Assembly: GCA_050943315.1 (NCBI GenBank) | Contig: JBMNOY010000053.1 | Coordinates: 1 to 15,579, forward strand | Reading direction: 5' to 3' | Source: JBDKUD01 sp050943315 | GTDB lineage: Bacteria; Bacillota; Syntrophomonadia; Syntrophomonadales; Syntrophomonadaceae | Length of the DNA stretch: 15,579 bases | Shown: in pieces, positions 1-7,009 of the stretch | Position numbering within the stretch: the first letter of the stretch is position 1 | Layout: each line of letters starts with the position of its first letter | Notes under the pieces: generated by a model | What the model saw: only the letters and a program-made list of their open reading frames with translations | Database searches by the model: none | What the model was told of the DNA's origin: nothing | Position numbers and translations under genes: made by a program

Positions 1-2460
1 GATCTTTTTGAATCCTCACTGGTAGGAAAGCTTATACCGCAGGGTGAGGGAGTGAAATTAAGAAGAGCGGGCCAGACACAGCTAAACCCGGTATCAACCG
101 AAACATCCATTTACGCGGGGGATTTTATCACAGTCGAAGCGGGAAGCACGGCAGAAATAAAATATCCTGACGGCAGCAGTCTTTTATTGAAAGAAGATAC
201 AACGATAACAATTAAGGAATCCCGGGGCCGTTCATACATTAAAACTGGCGGCTTGCCGGGCACTGCAGTTGAGTTTCTGAATGTGGATCTTACCCAGGGA
301 ATGATGTTTGCTGCCCTGGCTACCAAGGAAGATAATGATACAGCTAACAGACCAACCACCAGCCTTAATTATAAAGCTGAGCAGCCGCTTTTTGCGGCTC
401 TGGATCCCTGGACGCTATGGGCTGCCGCCAAGACCGGCAATCAGAATCTGCCCTGGTGGGAGGCTAACAAGAATAAGCGAGTGAAGGTAAAGGTAGATAT
501 GCCGTGGGGAGTAGCTGCAGTTAGAGGAACCTTTCTCTATGCATCGGTTAATCCTCAGGGTGGAGGACAGATTAGCTGCTTGGACGGAGTTACCGAGGTA
601 AGCAGTGTATCACCAGACGGTGTACCGTCTAGCCCGGTCCAGGTTATTGGAGGTCAGGAAACTCAGGTTTCCGGGACTGGTGCTCCGCCAGCGCCGCCGA
701 CACCTATGGGGCCGCAGAGTATTCAACAATTTGCCCAGGTACAGGGCTGGGTTGTCAACACTGCACTGGACATGGATAACCAACAGGAGGCTCCGCCTAC
801 ACCGCCGGCACCTCCGGCACCACAGGCACAATCGGCACCGCAAACACAGCCGCCGGGTGCACTCAATAAGACTATTAATGCTATGCAGAATATGGGAATA
901 CAACTCAGTGAGAGTTTAAGGAGTAGTTTGGAAGAGACAACTGGTCAGGCTCTGCCTGCACCACCACCGGCCAATAATAACGGTAGTAGCGGTTCCAGTG
1001 GGGGAGGGGGCCATTCTCCCACTTCCCCGGCGGATCAATACGGCGGGATAGCCGGACAAGTTATTCATGCTGTGGATGCGAGCGGAATCAGCGGTTTAAC
1101 GGTTAACCTTCGTCCGGGGACAGATACTTATTCAGGTGATATTATAGCGACCTGTCAAACCGGTCAGGACGGGACCTATTCCTTCGCCAATCTTAGTCCT
1201 GGAAACTATACGATTGAAGTAAGCGGAGAAGGATATATAACCAGTTACCTTAATGTTTCCTGTGAAGCGGGAAGGATTACCGGCAATCAAAATGTTACTG
1301 TAACCCCCTTGCTGGCTGAAGGCTTAACACGTATTATCTTGACCTGGGGGGAATCACCGTCAGACCTGGATTCTTATCTCATAGGTCCAACCTGCGACGG
1401 GAAGGGGTTTGAGGTCTGCTACTGGGAACGGGTTTACGAGGAAGCTGGTATAAAATTTGCGGAACTGGACATCGATGATACAGATTCCTACGGACCAGAG
1501 ACGACTACTATATATCAACAGCAGCCTGATGGCGAGTACAAATTTGCTGTTCATCAATGGTCAGACGGTGGGACTCTGGCAGAGTCAAATGCTGCCGTAC
1601 AGGTCTACCGCGGTGATAGCCTGGTCGCCTCGTTCAATGTTCCCACTAACCAGGAGGGTAGATGGTGGACTGTTTTCACGTTGCATGGAGATGTACTAAC
1701 ATCTATAAATACTATTTCAGATAATTTTTATCCCGGATCGACCGGAGAGATTTTCCACGATATGTCCTTTGCTGGCGATAGCTTAAATATATACTTGTGG
1801 GATGCAGATTTGGCAGATAGCGAAACAGTCAGTGTAAAACTTGTTTCCAGTTCCGACCCTGCAGGCATAACGGTTAACTTGGCCAAGGTTGATTACACGG
1901 CCGGATGCTTTGCGGGAACCGTTCATCTGGTTTCCAGTGACAGTGATGAGTCCCAGGTGATGCTTAAAGCCAATGCTGGTGACACGATTACCATTACCTA
2001 CATTGACCAATGCAACCGGCTGGGCTATGTAGAGACTTTAAAATATTATATAGAAGTAGATGATCTTCCCCCCCTGGCCTATGATTTGAGCTTGACCAGC
2101 GCCGATGGGACCATAAATGCCGAAATCATGTATGATTGGTATGGCGGGAAAATAGAAATTTATCTGCCGCCTGACTATACCGCCAATTTTACCAGTGGTA
2201 CAGCATTCGTCAGTAAAAAGGCTTATGCCAGCCTGTATACCCCCAATGGCAGCTTTAACCTTACGAATATAGTAATCGAACCTGATGTGAACATAGCCGA
2301 ATTACTTATCAATTTGCTGCAGCTAATCGACGGCGGCAATGACGGAGTATCACCCGCTACCCTGCTGGCCAATTCCGGCTCATATCTTACTCTAGCAGAT
2401 TACTATAACGAAAACGCCACTATGTCCTACTTCATCGAGGTACACATAGAAGAACCCTAA
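1..2460 (+). CDS. FecR-domain multi-domain surface or secreted protein, 5' partial
   Basis: The reading frame is open from base 1, so the gene starts before the window. The GTG at 52 is probably internal, because the codons before it already read as the start of a FecR domain (VGKLIPQGEGVKLRR) and no well-spaced ribosome binding site precedes it. Numbering from that GTG: a FecR-like region at about 1-60 with the typical YAGDFITVEAGS and YPDGSSLLL strings, and its closing part at 147-185 (GVAAVRGTFLYASV); Pro/Ala-rich linkers at 210-310, then a Gly/Ser stretch; a carboxypeptidase-regulatory-like beta domain at about 330-420; a YfaP/DUF2135-like domain at about 424-555 (LTWGESPSDLDSYL, DIDDTDSYGPET); an Ig-like region at about 570-655 (YLWDADLADSETVSV, GDTITITY); and an unrecognised C-terminus. 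The architecture suggests an extracytoplasmic adhesion or envelope protein. The expected signal peptide would lie upstream and cannot be seen. Function is inferred only from domain resemblance. Confidence 0.85.
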   Translation, partial: DLFESSLVGKLIPQGEGVKLRRAGQTQLNPVSTETSIYAGDFITVEAGSTAEIKYPDGSSLLLKEDTTITIKESRGRSYIKTGGLPGTAVEFLNVDLTQGMMFAALATKEDNDTANRPTTSLNYKAEQPLFAALDPWTLWAAAKTGNQNLPWWEANKNKRVKVKVDMPWGVAAVRGTFLYASVNPQGGGQISCLDGVTEVSSVSPDGVPSSPVQVIGGQETQVSGTGAPPAPPTPMGPQSIQQFAQVQGWVVNTALDMDNQQEAPPTPPAPPAPQAQSAPQTQPPGALNKTINAMQNMGIQLSESLRSSLEETTGQALPAPPPANNNGSSGSSGGGGHSPTSPADQYGGIAGQVIHAVDASGISGLTVNLRPGTDTYSGDIIATCQTGQDGTYSFANLSPGNYTIEVSGEGYITSYLNVSCEAGRITGNQNVTVTPLLAEGLTRIILTWGESPSDLDSYLIGPTCDGKGFEVCYWERVYEEAGIKFAELDIDDTDSYGPETTTIYQQQPDGEYKFAVHQWSDGGTLAESNAAVQVYRGDSLVASFNVPTNQEGRWWTVFTLHGDVLTSINTISDNFYPGSTGEIFHDMSFAGDSLNIYLWDADLADSETVSVKLVSSSDPAGITVNLAKVDYTAGCFAGTVHLVSSDSDESQVMLKANAGDTITITYIDQCNRLGYVETLKYYIEVDDLPPLAYDLSLTSADGTINAEIMYDWYGGKIEIYLPPDYTANFTSGTAFVSKKAYASLYTPNGSFNLTNIVIEPDVNIAELLINLLQLIDGGNDGVSPATLLANSGSYLTLADYYNENATMSYFIEVHIEEP

Positions 2461-2505
2461 TAAGTGAGGTTTTCTCGTACCACGTACCAAAAAGCTTCAC
2501 TTATT
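2459..2505. terminator. hairpin between convergent genes, possible bidirectional terminator
   Basis: AATAAGTGAGGTTTT (2459-2473) pairs with AAAGCTTCACTTATT (2491-2505) to give a 15-bp stem with two G-T wobbles. It covers the stop codons of both converging genes. There is no long T-tract beyond the stem, but the inner part of the stem is T/A rich. The position fits a shared terminator. Confidence 0.5.
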
Positions 2506-4579
2506 TGTCGGCGGAGTCCTTTTTAGCCAGAGCTTGTTTGAGCAGGTCGCCCAGGCTCTGGCTGATTTCTTCTTTGTCACTGTAGCGGGCAATCAGCTTT
2601 TGGTTCATGCGGCTGGTGGTTTTGCTTTTCTTAAACAGGTCGTCATCCTCTTTTTCGGGCTGCCGGTGACCGCACTCCCGGTCCGGGCAAACCAGCATTT
2701 TGCCCCGCTTGCTATTCACAATGAGCATTAACTTTCCGCAGCTGGGACATTTGGTACGGCTGATATTATCGGGTTTGTATATACTTTGGTCGGTTTTTAC
2801 ACTTTCCACTAATTCCACCGTATTTTCACGGATTCCGCTTAGAAATGTGTTCTTATCACCCTTGCCGCGGGCGATGTCGGCCAGCTTCTTCTCCCACTGG
2901 GCCGTAAGTTCCGGGGTTTTCAAACTGGCGGGTACCAGCTTGATTAGCTGCATGCCTTTGGGGGTAGGAATCAGTTCTTTGCCGTGCCGTTCGATGTAGT
3001 TGAAATAGAGCAGCTTCTCAATAATCTCCGCCCGGGTAGCCGGGGTGCCTAAACCTGCATCCTTCATGGTTTCCCGCAGTTCCTCATCGGCGATAAATTT
3101 CCCCGGACTTTCCATCGCGGTTAAGAGGGTGGCTTCAGTATAACGGGCCGGGGGTTTGGTTCTGGATTTTTTCAGCTGGCAATCAGTCACTTCTTTTTTA
3201 TCGCCCTTTTTCACCCGGTTAAGCCGCTGTTCAGGAAGGCTGTGCTCCTCACAAGTTTCGTCACTCTCGGGCAGGGCTGAGGTGACCGCTTTCCAACCTA
3301 ATTCTTTTATTACCTTGCCCCGGGTCACGAATTTCTCCCCGTTGACTTCCAAGGTGAGAGTAGTCTGTTCATACAAATGGGGAGGATAGAGAACCACCAG
3401 AAAACGTCTAACTACCAAATCATATATTTTCTTTTCATCAGCCGTCAGATTGGCAAGGTTCAGTTTTTGCTCCGTAGGAATTATGGCATGGTGGTCGGTG
3501 ACTTTGCTGTTATCCACAAACCTTTTGCCTGGAGACAATTTCGTTTGTAGGAGAGGGCGCACCAAATCTATGTAAGGTCCCGCCGATATTCCCTTTAGCC
3601 GGTCAGGCAGGGTGGAGACAATATCCGAAGTAATGTAGCGGGAGTCGGTGCGGGGGTAGGTTAAGAGTTTATGGCGCTCATATAGGTCCTGCATTATGGA
3701 CAATGTCTTCTGGGCGGAAAATGCATAACGCCGGTTGGCATCTCTTTGCAGTTCAGTCAAATCATAAGCCAGCGGGGCCGGCTCGCTTTTGCTTTTCACG
3801 ACCATATCAGTAACTATCCCGGTATGACCTTTAACTGCTGCAGCGATAGATTCTGCCCGGGCCAGATCAAAAATCTGGTTCTTACCGTTGGTGTCACGCC
3901 ATTCTCCCAGAAAGTCACCAAAATTCGCCCGGATGGTCCAGTAATCGACCGGTACAAATTTATTGATTTCTTCTTCCCGGTTAATGATCATAGCCAGGGT
4001 CGGGGTTTGCACCCTGCCTGCCGACAGCTGGGCATTAAACTTGCAAGTTAAAGCCCGGGTAACATTAAGGCCTATCAGCCAATCAGCCTGGGCCCGGCAA
4101 ACAGCCGCATCATAAAGGTTATTAAAGGCGGTGCCCGGCTGCAGGTGGTTAAAGCCCTCACGAATAGCGGCATCAGTCTGGGAAGATATCCACAGCCGTT
4201 TAAAAGGTTTGCGCCATTTAGCTTTGGCCATTATCCAACGGGCCACCAGTTCACCTTCCCGCCCGGCATCAGTGGCAATCACCAGCTCCTTAATATCATT
4301 GCGCTGCATTAGGCCTCTTACCACCTGATACTGGTGCGCGGTCTGCCTTATCACCTTTAGTTTCATATTATCGGGCAGCATGGGCAGGTCCTCGATGCGC
4401 CAGTGTTTCAGCTTTTCATCGTAATCATCCGGTTCCGCCAGGGTAACCAGATGCCCCAAAGCCCAGGTAACCACATATTGAGGCCCCTCCATGTAGCCTT
4501 TGTTCTTGATATTGCATTTTAAGACCCGTGCCAGTTCTTTACCCACACTGGGTTTTTCCGCCAGTACCAGTGATTTCAT
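2501..4579 (-). CDS. topB: DNA topoisomerase III (type IA)
   Basis: This 692-aa protein relaxes and decatenates DNA by passing single strands through a transient tyrosyl-DNA break. An N-terminal Toprim domain shows AEKPSVGK (Glu8) and TDAGREGE (103-110), the Bacillota TopB form of the metal-binding motif. The strand-binding motif SAGRVQTPTLAMI is at about 186-198. The catalytic tyrosine is Tyr308 in LLTYPRTDSRY. HHAIIPTE (363-370) and GLGTPATRAEII (509-520) are further conserved type IA blocks. A C-terminal zinc-ribbon-like motif has Cys611, Cys614, Cys631 and Cys636. The length is near that of other Bacillota TopB proteins. The ATG follows GGGAGGAGATAGATT. It is a monocistronic-looking gene with a long non-coding leader region and is convergent with the FecR-domain gene. 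No damage is seen. Confidence 0.96.
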   Translation of the reverse strand: MKSLVLAEKPSVGKELARVLKCNIKNKGYMEGPQYVVTWALGHLVTLAEPDDYDEKLKHWRIEDLPMLPDNMKLKVIRQTAHQYQVVRGLMQRNDIKELVIATDAGREGELVARWIMAKAKWRKPFKRLWISSQTDAAIREGFNHLQPGTAFNNLYDAAVCRAQADWLIGLNVTRALTCKFNAQLSAGRVQTPTLAMIINREEEINKFVPVDYWTIRANFGDFLGEWRDTNGKNQIFDLARAESIAAAVKGHTGIVTDMVVKSKSEPAPLAYDLTELQRDANRRYAFSAQKTLSIMQDLYERHKLLTYPRTDSRYITSDIVSTLPDRLKGISAGPYIDLVRPLLQTKLSPGKRFVDNSKVTDHHAIIPTEQKLNLANLTADEKKIYDLVVRRFLVVLYPPHLYEQTTLTLEVNGEKFVTRGKVIKELGWKAVTSALPESDETCEEHSLPEQRLNRVKKGDKKEVTDCQLKKSRTKPPARYTEATLLTAMESPGKFIADEELRETMKDAGLGTPATRAEIIEKLLYFNYIERHGKELIPTPKGMQLIKLVPASLKTPELTAQWEKKLADIARGKGDKNTFLSGIRENTVELVESVKTDQSIYKPDNISRTKCPSCGKLMLIVNSKRGKMLVCPDRECGHRQPEKEDDDLFKKSKTTSRMNQKLIARYSDKEEISQSLGDLLKQALAKKDSADK

Positions 4580-4642
4580 AATCTATCTCCTCCCGGGACG
4601 GTTCCCGCACTATTATAAAACTAGATCAACGTTTATCTGGTA

Positions 4643-4671
4643 ATTATACCATTAGGGAATAGCCTTATAAA
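4643..4671 (-). promoter_or_regulatory. possible sigma-A promoter for topB
   Basis: On the minus strand TTTATA is followed after 17 bases by a perfect TATAAT (-10 at 4643-4648, -35 at 4666-4671), about 65 bases before the topB start codon. The -35 matches only four of six consensus bases. Prediction by eye only. Confidence 0.35.
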
Positions 4672-4704
4672 GACGGCTGGTTTGAACAAGAGTAAGTTGG
4701 AAGG

Positions 4705-4734
4705 GACGCAGACTTACGCAGACTCATATGACCT
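4705..4734 (-). repeat. solo fragment of a dispersed GTCTGCGT repeat
   Basis: Read on the minus strand this is AGGTCATATGAGTCTGCGT followed by AAGTCTGCGTC. It matches, with a few changes, the right arm of the element at 8533-8694 and of the tandem repeat at 15189-15579 (AAGTCATATAAGTCTGCGT then AAGTCTGCGTCTATT). Only one arm is present here. Confidence 0.7.
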
Positions 4735-4852
4735 GCACCGACATTCTTGGGAAAACTCCCTATATTGGGCTGTGATTTGGCCATCCACAAATAACAAAAG
4801 TTAGGGAATTGGTAACACACCGTAAAGCACAGAACCGGCAGCTATAATTCTC

Positions 4853-4880
4853 AAAAAAATACCCGGTGTTGCTACCGGGT
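4853..4880 (-). terminator. rho-independent terminator, minus strand
   Basis: ACCCGGT (4861-4867) pairs with ACCGGGT (4874-4880), and on the minus strand the stem is followed by ATTTTTTTGA. This is a classic intrinsic terminator. No protein gene ends just before it, so it could serve as a back-up for the RNA unit at 5003-5202 or end an unseen small transcript. Confidence 0.7.
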
Positions 4881-4939
4881 GTGAAAAGAATTGGGATTGT
4901 ATACTTTATAAAACAATAAAGCCTTAGGTTGAAGAGGTT

Positions 4940-4989
4940 CACCCCGGGGTAAGGGGATGGTCCAATAACAAAGCATCATCCCCGGGGTG
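4940..4989. other. GC-rich inverted repeat without T-tract
   Basis: CACCCCGGGG (4940-4949) is exactly complementary to CCCCGGGGTG (4980-4989), with 30 bases between. GGGGATG and CATCCCC inside it give an alternative pairing, so two mutually exclusive folds are possible. There is no T-run on either side, so it is not a standard terminator. Its role is unknown. It lies between two minus-strand terminators. Confidence 0.5.
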
Positions 4990-5002
4990 TAGCGGGTTTA
5001 TG

Positions 5003-5202
5003 AGGTAAATAAAAATCCAGATCCCCTGAGAAAGGATCTGGATGCAAGGATAACAAAAAATAGCCCTTACAAGCATACTCCTTTCCACACTGGGAGGCAC
5101 AACCGTTTCCCGTTGTACCCTATCGGTCACAGTAACCAGAAATATCCTCACAGGTTAAAGGACTCGGAGAATTGAAGACTAATGAGTAATTATTTACTTG
5201 TG
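5003..5202 (-). ncRNA. candidate structured small RNA, family not recognised
   Basis: A plausible sigma-A promoter ends at 5209 and a strong terminator lies at 5006-5043, which together define a transcript of about 200 nt on the minus strand. The predicted RNA can fold. GTGAGGATA (5151-5143) pairs with TATCCTTGC (5052-5044), enclosing a hairpin GGTTA-CTG-TGACC (5137-5125) and an 8-bp hairpin GGTACAAC/GTTGTGCC (5119-5096). This gives a multi-helix junction ahead of the terminator. A GTG-started open frame of 70 codons overlaps it (4939-5151). That frame has no ribosome binding site and runs through the terminator, so an RNA is more likely than a protein. I compared it from memory with common riboswitches, 6S RNA, SRP RNA and T-boxes and saw no match. 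Promoter, terminator and pairings are seen; expression is inferred. Confidence 0.45.
5006..5043 (-). terminator. strong rho-independent terminator, minus strand
   Basis: A perfect 10-bp stem, ATCCAGATCC (5015-5024) with GGATCTGGAT (5034-5043), is followed on the minus strand by TTTTTATTT. No protein-coding gene ends upstream of it. It ends the candidate RNA described for 5003-5202. Confidence 0.8.
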
Positions 5203-5208
5203 ATTCTA

Positions 5209-5237
5209 ATTCTACCTTAAAGAACATAATTCTGCAA
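5209..5237 (-). promoter_or_regulatory. sigma-A-type promoter for the candidate small RNA
   Basis: On the minus strand TTGCAG (5232-5237) is followed by exactly 17 bases and TAGAAT (5209-5214). A second TAGAAT overlaps it at 5203-5208. Both hexamers match consensus at most positions. Transcription would begin near 5202, which fits the terminator at 5006-5043. Confidence 0.5.
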
Positions 5238-5268
5238 GATAATTAGGCTTTTTAAAGGAAATCAGGTG

Positions 5269-5462
5269 CTAACCGCTTATTGGCGTATCGCCGCTCTGGG
5301 TAGTTTTCATAATTATATGGCCTGTGGTGCTGACTATAGCTTCCAAAGTATCCCTTCCCAAGCCCTGCAACTGGTGACCAAAATTGCCTTAACCCTGGGC
5401 ATCACCACGCTGGCTTCGATGTAGCCGTGGTCGGCAACCAATACTATATACTTGCGTGCCAT
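5269..5462 (-). pseudogene. possible frameshifted remnant of a small gene downstream of hydF
   Basis: Just after the hydF stop, one minus-strand frame reads MARKYIVLVADHGYIEASVV then MPRVKAILVTS before degrading and stopping. A second frame then reads GLGRDTLEAIVSTTGHIIMK then TTQSGDTPISG and stops at 5269. Each half looks like protein, with ordinary codon choice, and the two join only if one frameshift near 5375 is assumed. No clear ribosome binding site precedes the ATG; a GGAG lies about 20 bases upstream. I do not recognise the family. It may be a decayed or misread gene of about 65 codons, or chance open frames. Confidence 0.25.
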
Positions 5463-5473
5463 ATAATGTTCGG

Positions 5474-6691
5474 CTATAACCGCTCCTGCAGCAGCGGAAA
5501 CGGAGATAAGGCCCGTTTTAATATTCCCATAACATAGGCGATACAAACTCCGTAATTAACGATTGGGACCCCTGCTGCCTGAACCTGCGCTATCCGTGAC
5601 AACATCTCGCGGCGGTTAATCATACAGCCTCCGCAATGTACCACTAGTTTAAAAGCGGATAAATCATCCGGGAAACGGTTACCGCTGCACCATTCGAAAT
5701 TAAGTTCGCCGCCAACGGTCTGTCTGAGCCAGCGGGGAATTTTAACCGTGCCGATGTCATCCTCCATGCGGTGATGGGTGCAGGCCTCAGCAATCAGTAC
5801 CTTGTCCCCGGCCTGGAGGTTTTCTATGGCCCGGGCTCCGGCAACCAGAGTTTCTAAATCCCCCTTGTAGCGGGCGAAAAGAATGGAAAAGGAGGTCAAT
5901 AAGACATCTGGCGGGGTGGCGGCGTCAGCTTTCAGGAATGCCTGGGAATCGGTAATGACGATACGGGGCTTTTTGCTAAGAGTTAGCAAGCATTCCTCGA
6001 GCTCATGTTCTTTTGTGACATAGGCCATAGCGTCATGGTCTAAAATATCCCGTATAGTCTGTACCTGGGGCAGAATCAAGCGGCCTTTGGGTGCCGCCAT
6101 ATCAATGGGAACCACCAGCACGGCCACATCACCGGGATGCAGCAGGTCGCCTACAATGGTCTGTTCATCCCAACGGGAAGGTGCGGAATTAATCATAGCA
6201 ATCTTTAGCTCGGCAATACCGCTGCCGGTCAAGGCACTGGTAACAACTGGCATGACCCCTAACTGCTCTTTGACTTGTTCCAGCTGGGCACTGCTTACCG
6301 GCTGAAGGTCGGATTTATTCAAGACGATTGATACGGGCAGGTTTTTCTCCTGGCAACGTCTGACAATATCCTTCTCAAAACTGGTAACCCCGTCAACAGC
6401 ATCAATGACCAGCAAGACCAGGTCGGCTTTATTCAATATATCCAGAGATTTTCTCACCCGCAGTTGCCCCAGTTCCCCTTCATCATCGATGCCTGCAGTA
6501 TCAATAATGGTCACCGGCCCCAGCGGAAGTATTTCCATGGCTTTGTAAACCGGATCAGTAGTAGTGCCGGGAATACTGGACACAACCGCAATATCTTGAT
6601 TGGTCAAAGCATTTATCAAGCTTGATTTACCGGCATTACGCCGTCCCAAAAGGGCAATATGAAGCCGGTTGCCCCGGGGTGTAGCATTCAT
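5474..6691 (-). CDS. hydF: [FeFe] hydrogenase H-cluster maturation GTPase HydF
   Basis: HydF is the scaffold on which the di-iron subcluster is assembled before transfer to apo-HydA. From the ATG at 6691 the product is 405 aa, the usual length. An open frame continues upstream to 6751, but that part runs into a repeat; the ATG at 6691 follows GGAGGGAGAACA and gives the typical N-terminus. The GTPase domain shows the P-loop GRRNAGKSS (16-24), PGTTTDPV (41-48), DTAG (64-67) and NKSD (125-128). The C-terminal iron-sulfur site has Cys304 with His306/His307 (EACTHHR) and His352-Cys353-x2-Cys356 (HCGGC), the HydF ligand signature. It is the last gene of the minus-strand maturase group, 318 bp after hydE. 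All key residues are present. Confidence 0.96.
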   Translation of the reverse strand: MNATPRGNRLHIALLGRRNAGKSSLINALTNQDIAVVSSIPGTTTDPVYKAMEILPLGPVTIIDTAGIDDEGELGQLRVRKSLDILNKADLVLLVIDAVDGVTSFEKDIVRRCQEKNLPVSIVLNKSDLQPVSSAQLEQVKEQLGVMPVVTSALTGSGIAELKIAMINSAPSRWDEQTIVGDLLHPGDVAVLVVPIDMAAPKGRLILPQVQTIRDILDHDAMAYVTKEHELEECLLTLSKKPRIVITDSQAFLKADAATPPDVLLTSFSILFARYKGDLETLVAGARAIENLQAGDKVLIAEACTHHRMEDDIGTVKIPRWLRQTVGGELNFEWCSGNRFPDDLSAFKLVVHCGGCMINRREMLSRIAQVQAAGVPIVNYGVCIAYVMGILKRALSPFPLLQERL

Positions 6692-6695
6692 TGTT

Positions 6696-6703
6696 CTCCC
6701 TCC
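6696..6703 (-). promoter_or_regulatory. ribosome binding site that fixes the hydF start
   Basis: Minus-strand GGAGGGAG lies four bases before the ATG at 6691. It supports that start over the longer open frame to 6751, which has no such site and would encode repeat sequence. Confidence 0.75.
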
Positions 6704-6716
6704 AGATTTTATTTTT

Positions 6717-6805
6717 CGACGCGCAACCTTAATTGCGACGTTAAGTCGCATCAGTGGTACCCGTGAGGGTGGATTACGCGGATGCTTAAAGGATTAACGC
6801 GGATT
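6717..6805. repeat. intergenic repeat A, copy 1 (upstream of hydF)
   Basis: The segment beginning CGACGCGCAACCTTAATTGC matches 8450-8532 closely, including CGCATCAGTGGTACCCGT and TACGCGGAT. It includes a small hairpin, GCGAC-GTTAA-GTCGC, at 6735-6749. Both copies sit directly before the ribosome binding site of a minus-strand hydrogenase-related gene. Confidence 0.75.
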
Positions 6806-6990
6806 TTTTTGTAGCTATTGTGGCGGCTAGTTACTGTTATAAGAACGATTTCTGCCATCAGGTTTACCTTTATTTTTTTATCATAGTGGTCTCTACAGAT
6901 AATGCAAACGTAAATGCTTCAAATTAATAAACCGCAATAAATATTTGAAATTAAAATCCGCGTTAATCCTTTACAAAATCGCGTAATCCG
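6771..6990. repeat. inverted-repeat element between hydE and hydF
   Basis: The left arm (6771-6806, GGATTACGCG then TAAAGGATTAACGCGGATTTT) is nearly the reverse complement of the right arm (6954-6990). The arms are about 36 bp, with a short run of mismatches in the middle. The 147 bp between them are AT-rich with no open frame worth calling. This looks like a MITE-like element or other intergenic palindrome. It fills most of the 318-bp hydE-hydF gap and overlaps the end of repeat A. Confidence 0.65.
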
Positions 6991-7009
6991 CGTTGAATCA
7001 ACGTTGAAT

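Noticed and set aside
52..54. GTG at 52 as the true start of the first gene
   Set aside because: The same frame is open to base 1 and the residues before 52 fit the beginning of a FecR domain; the GGTGAGGG before it is too close to serve as a normal ribosome binding site.
605..919. 104-codon frame overlapping the FecR-domain gene
   Set aside because: It is an Arg/His/Leu-rich frame created by the Pro/Ala-rich linker codons of the real gene.
4760..4942. 60-codon minus-strand open frame
   Set aside because: It spans the terminator at 4853-4880, ends in the repeat-rich topB leader region and has no recognisable protein features.
4939..5151. 70-codon minus-strand open frame as a protein gene
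   Set aside because: It has a GTG start with no ribosome binding site, runs straight through a strong terminator hairpin, and overlaps pairings of the candidate RNA.
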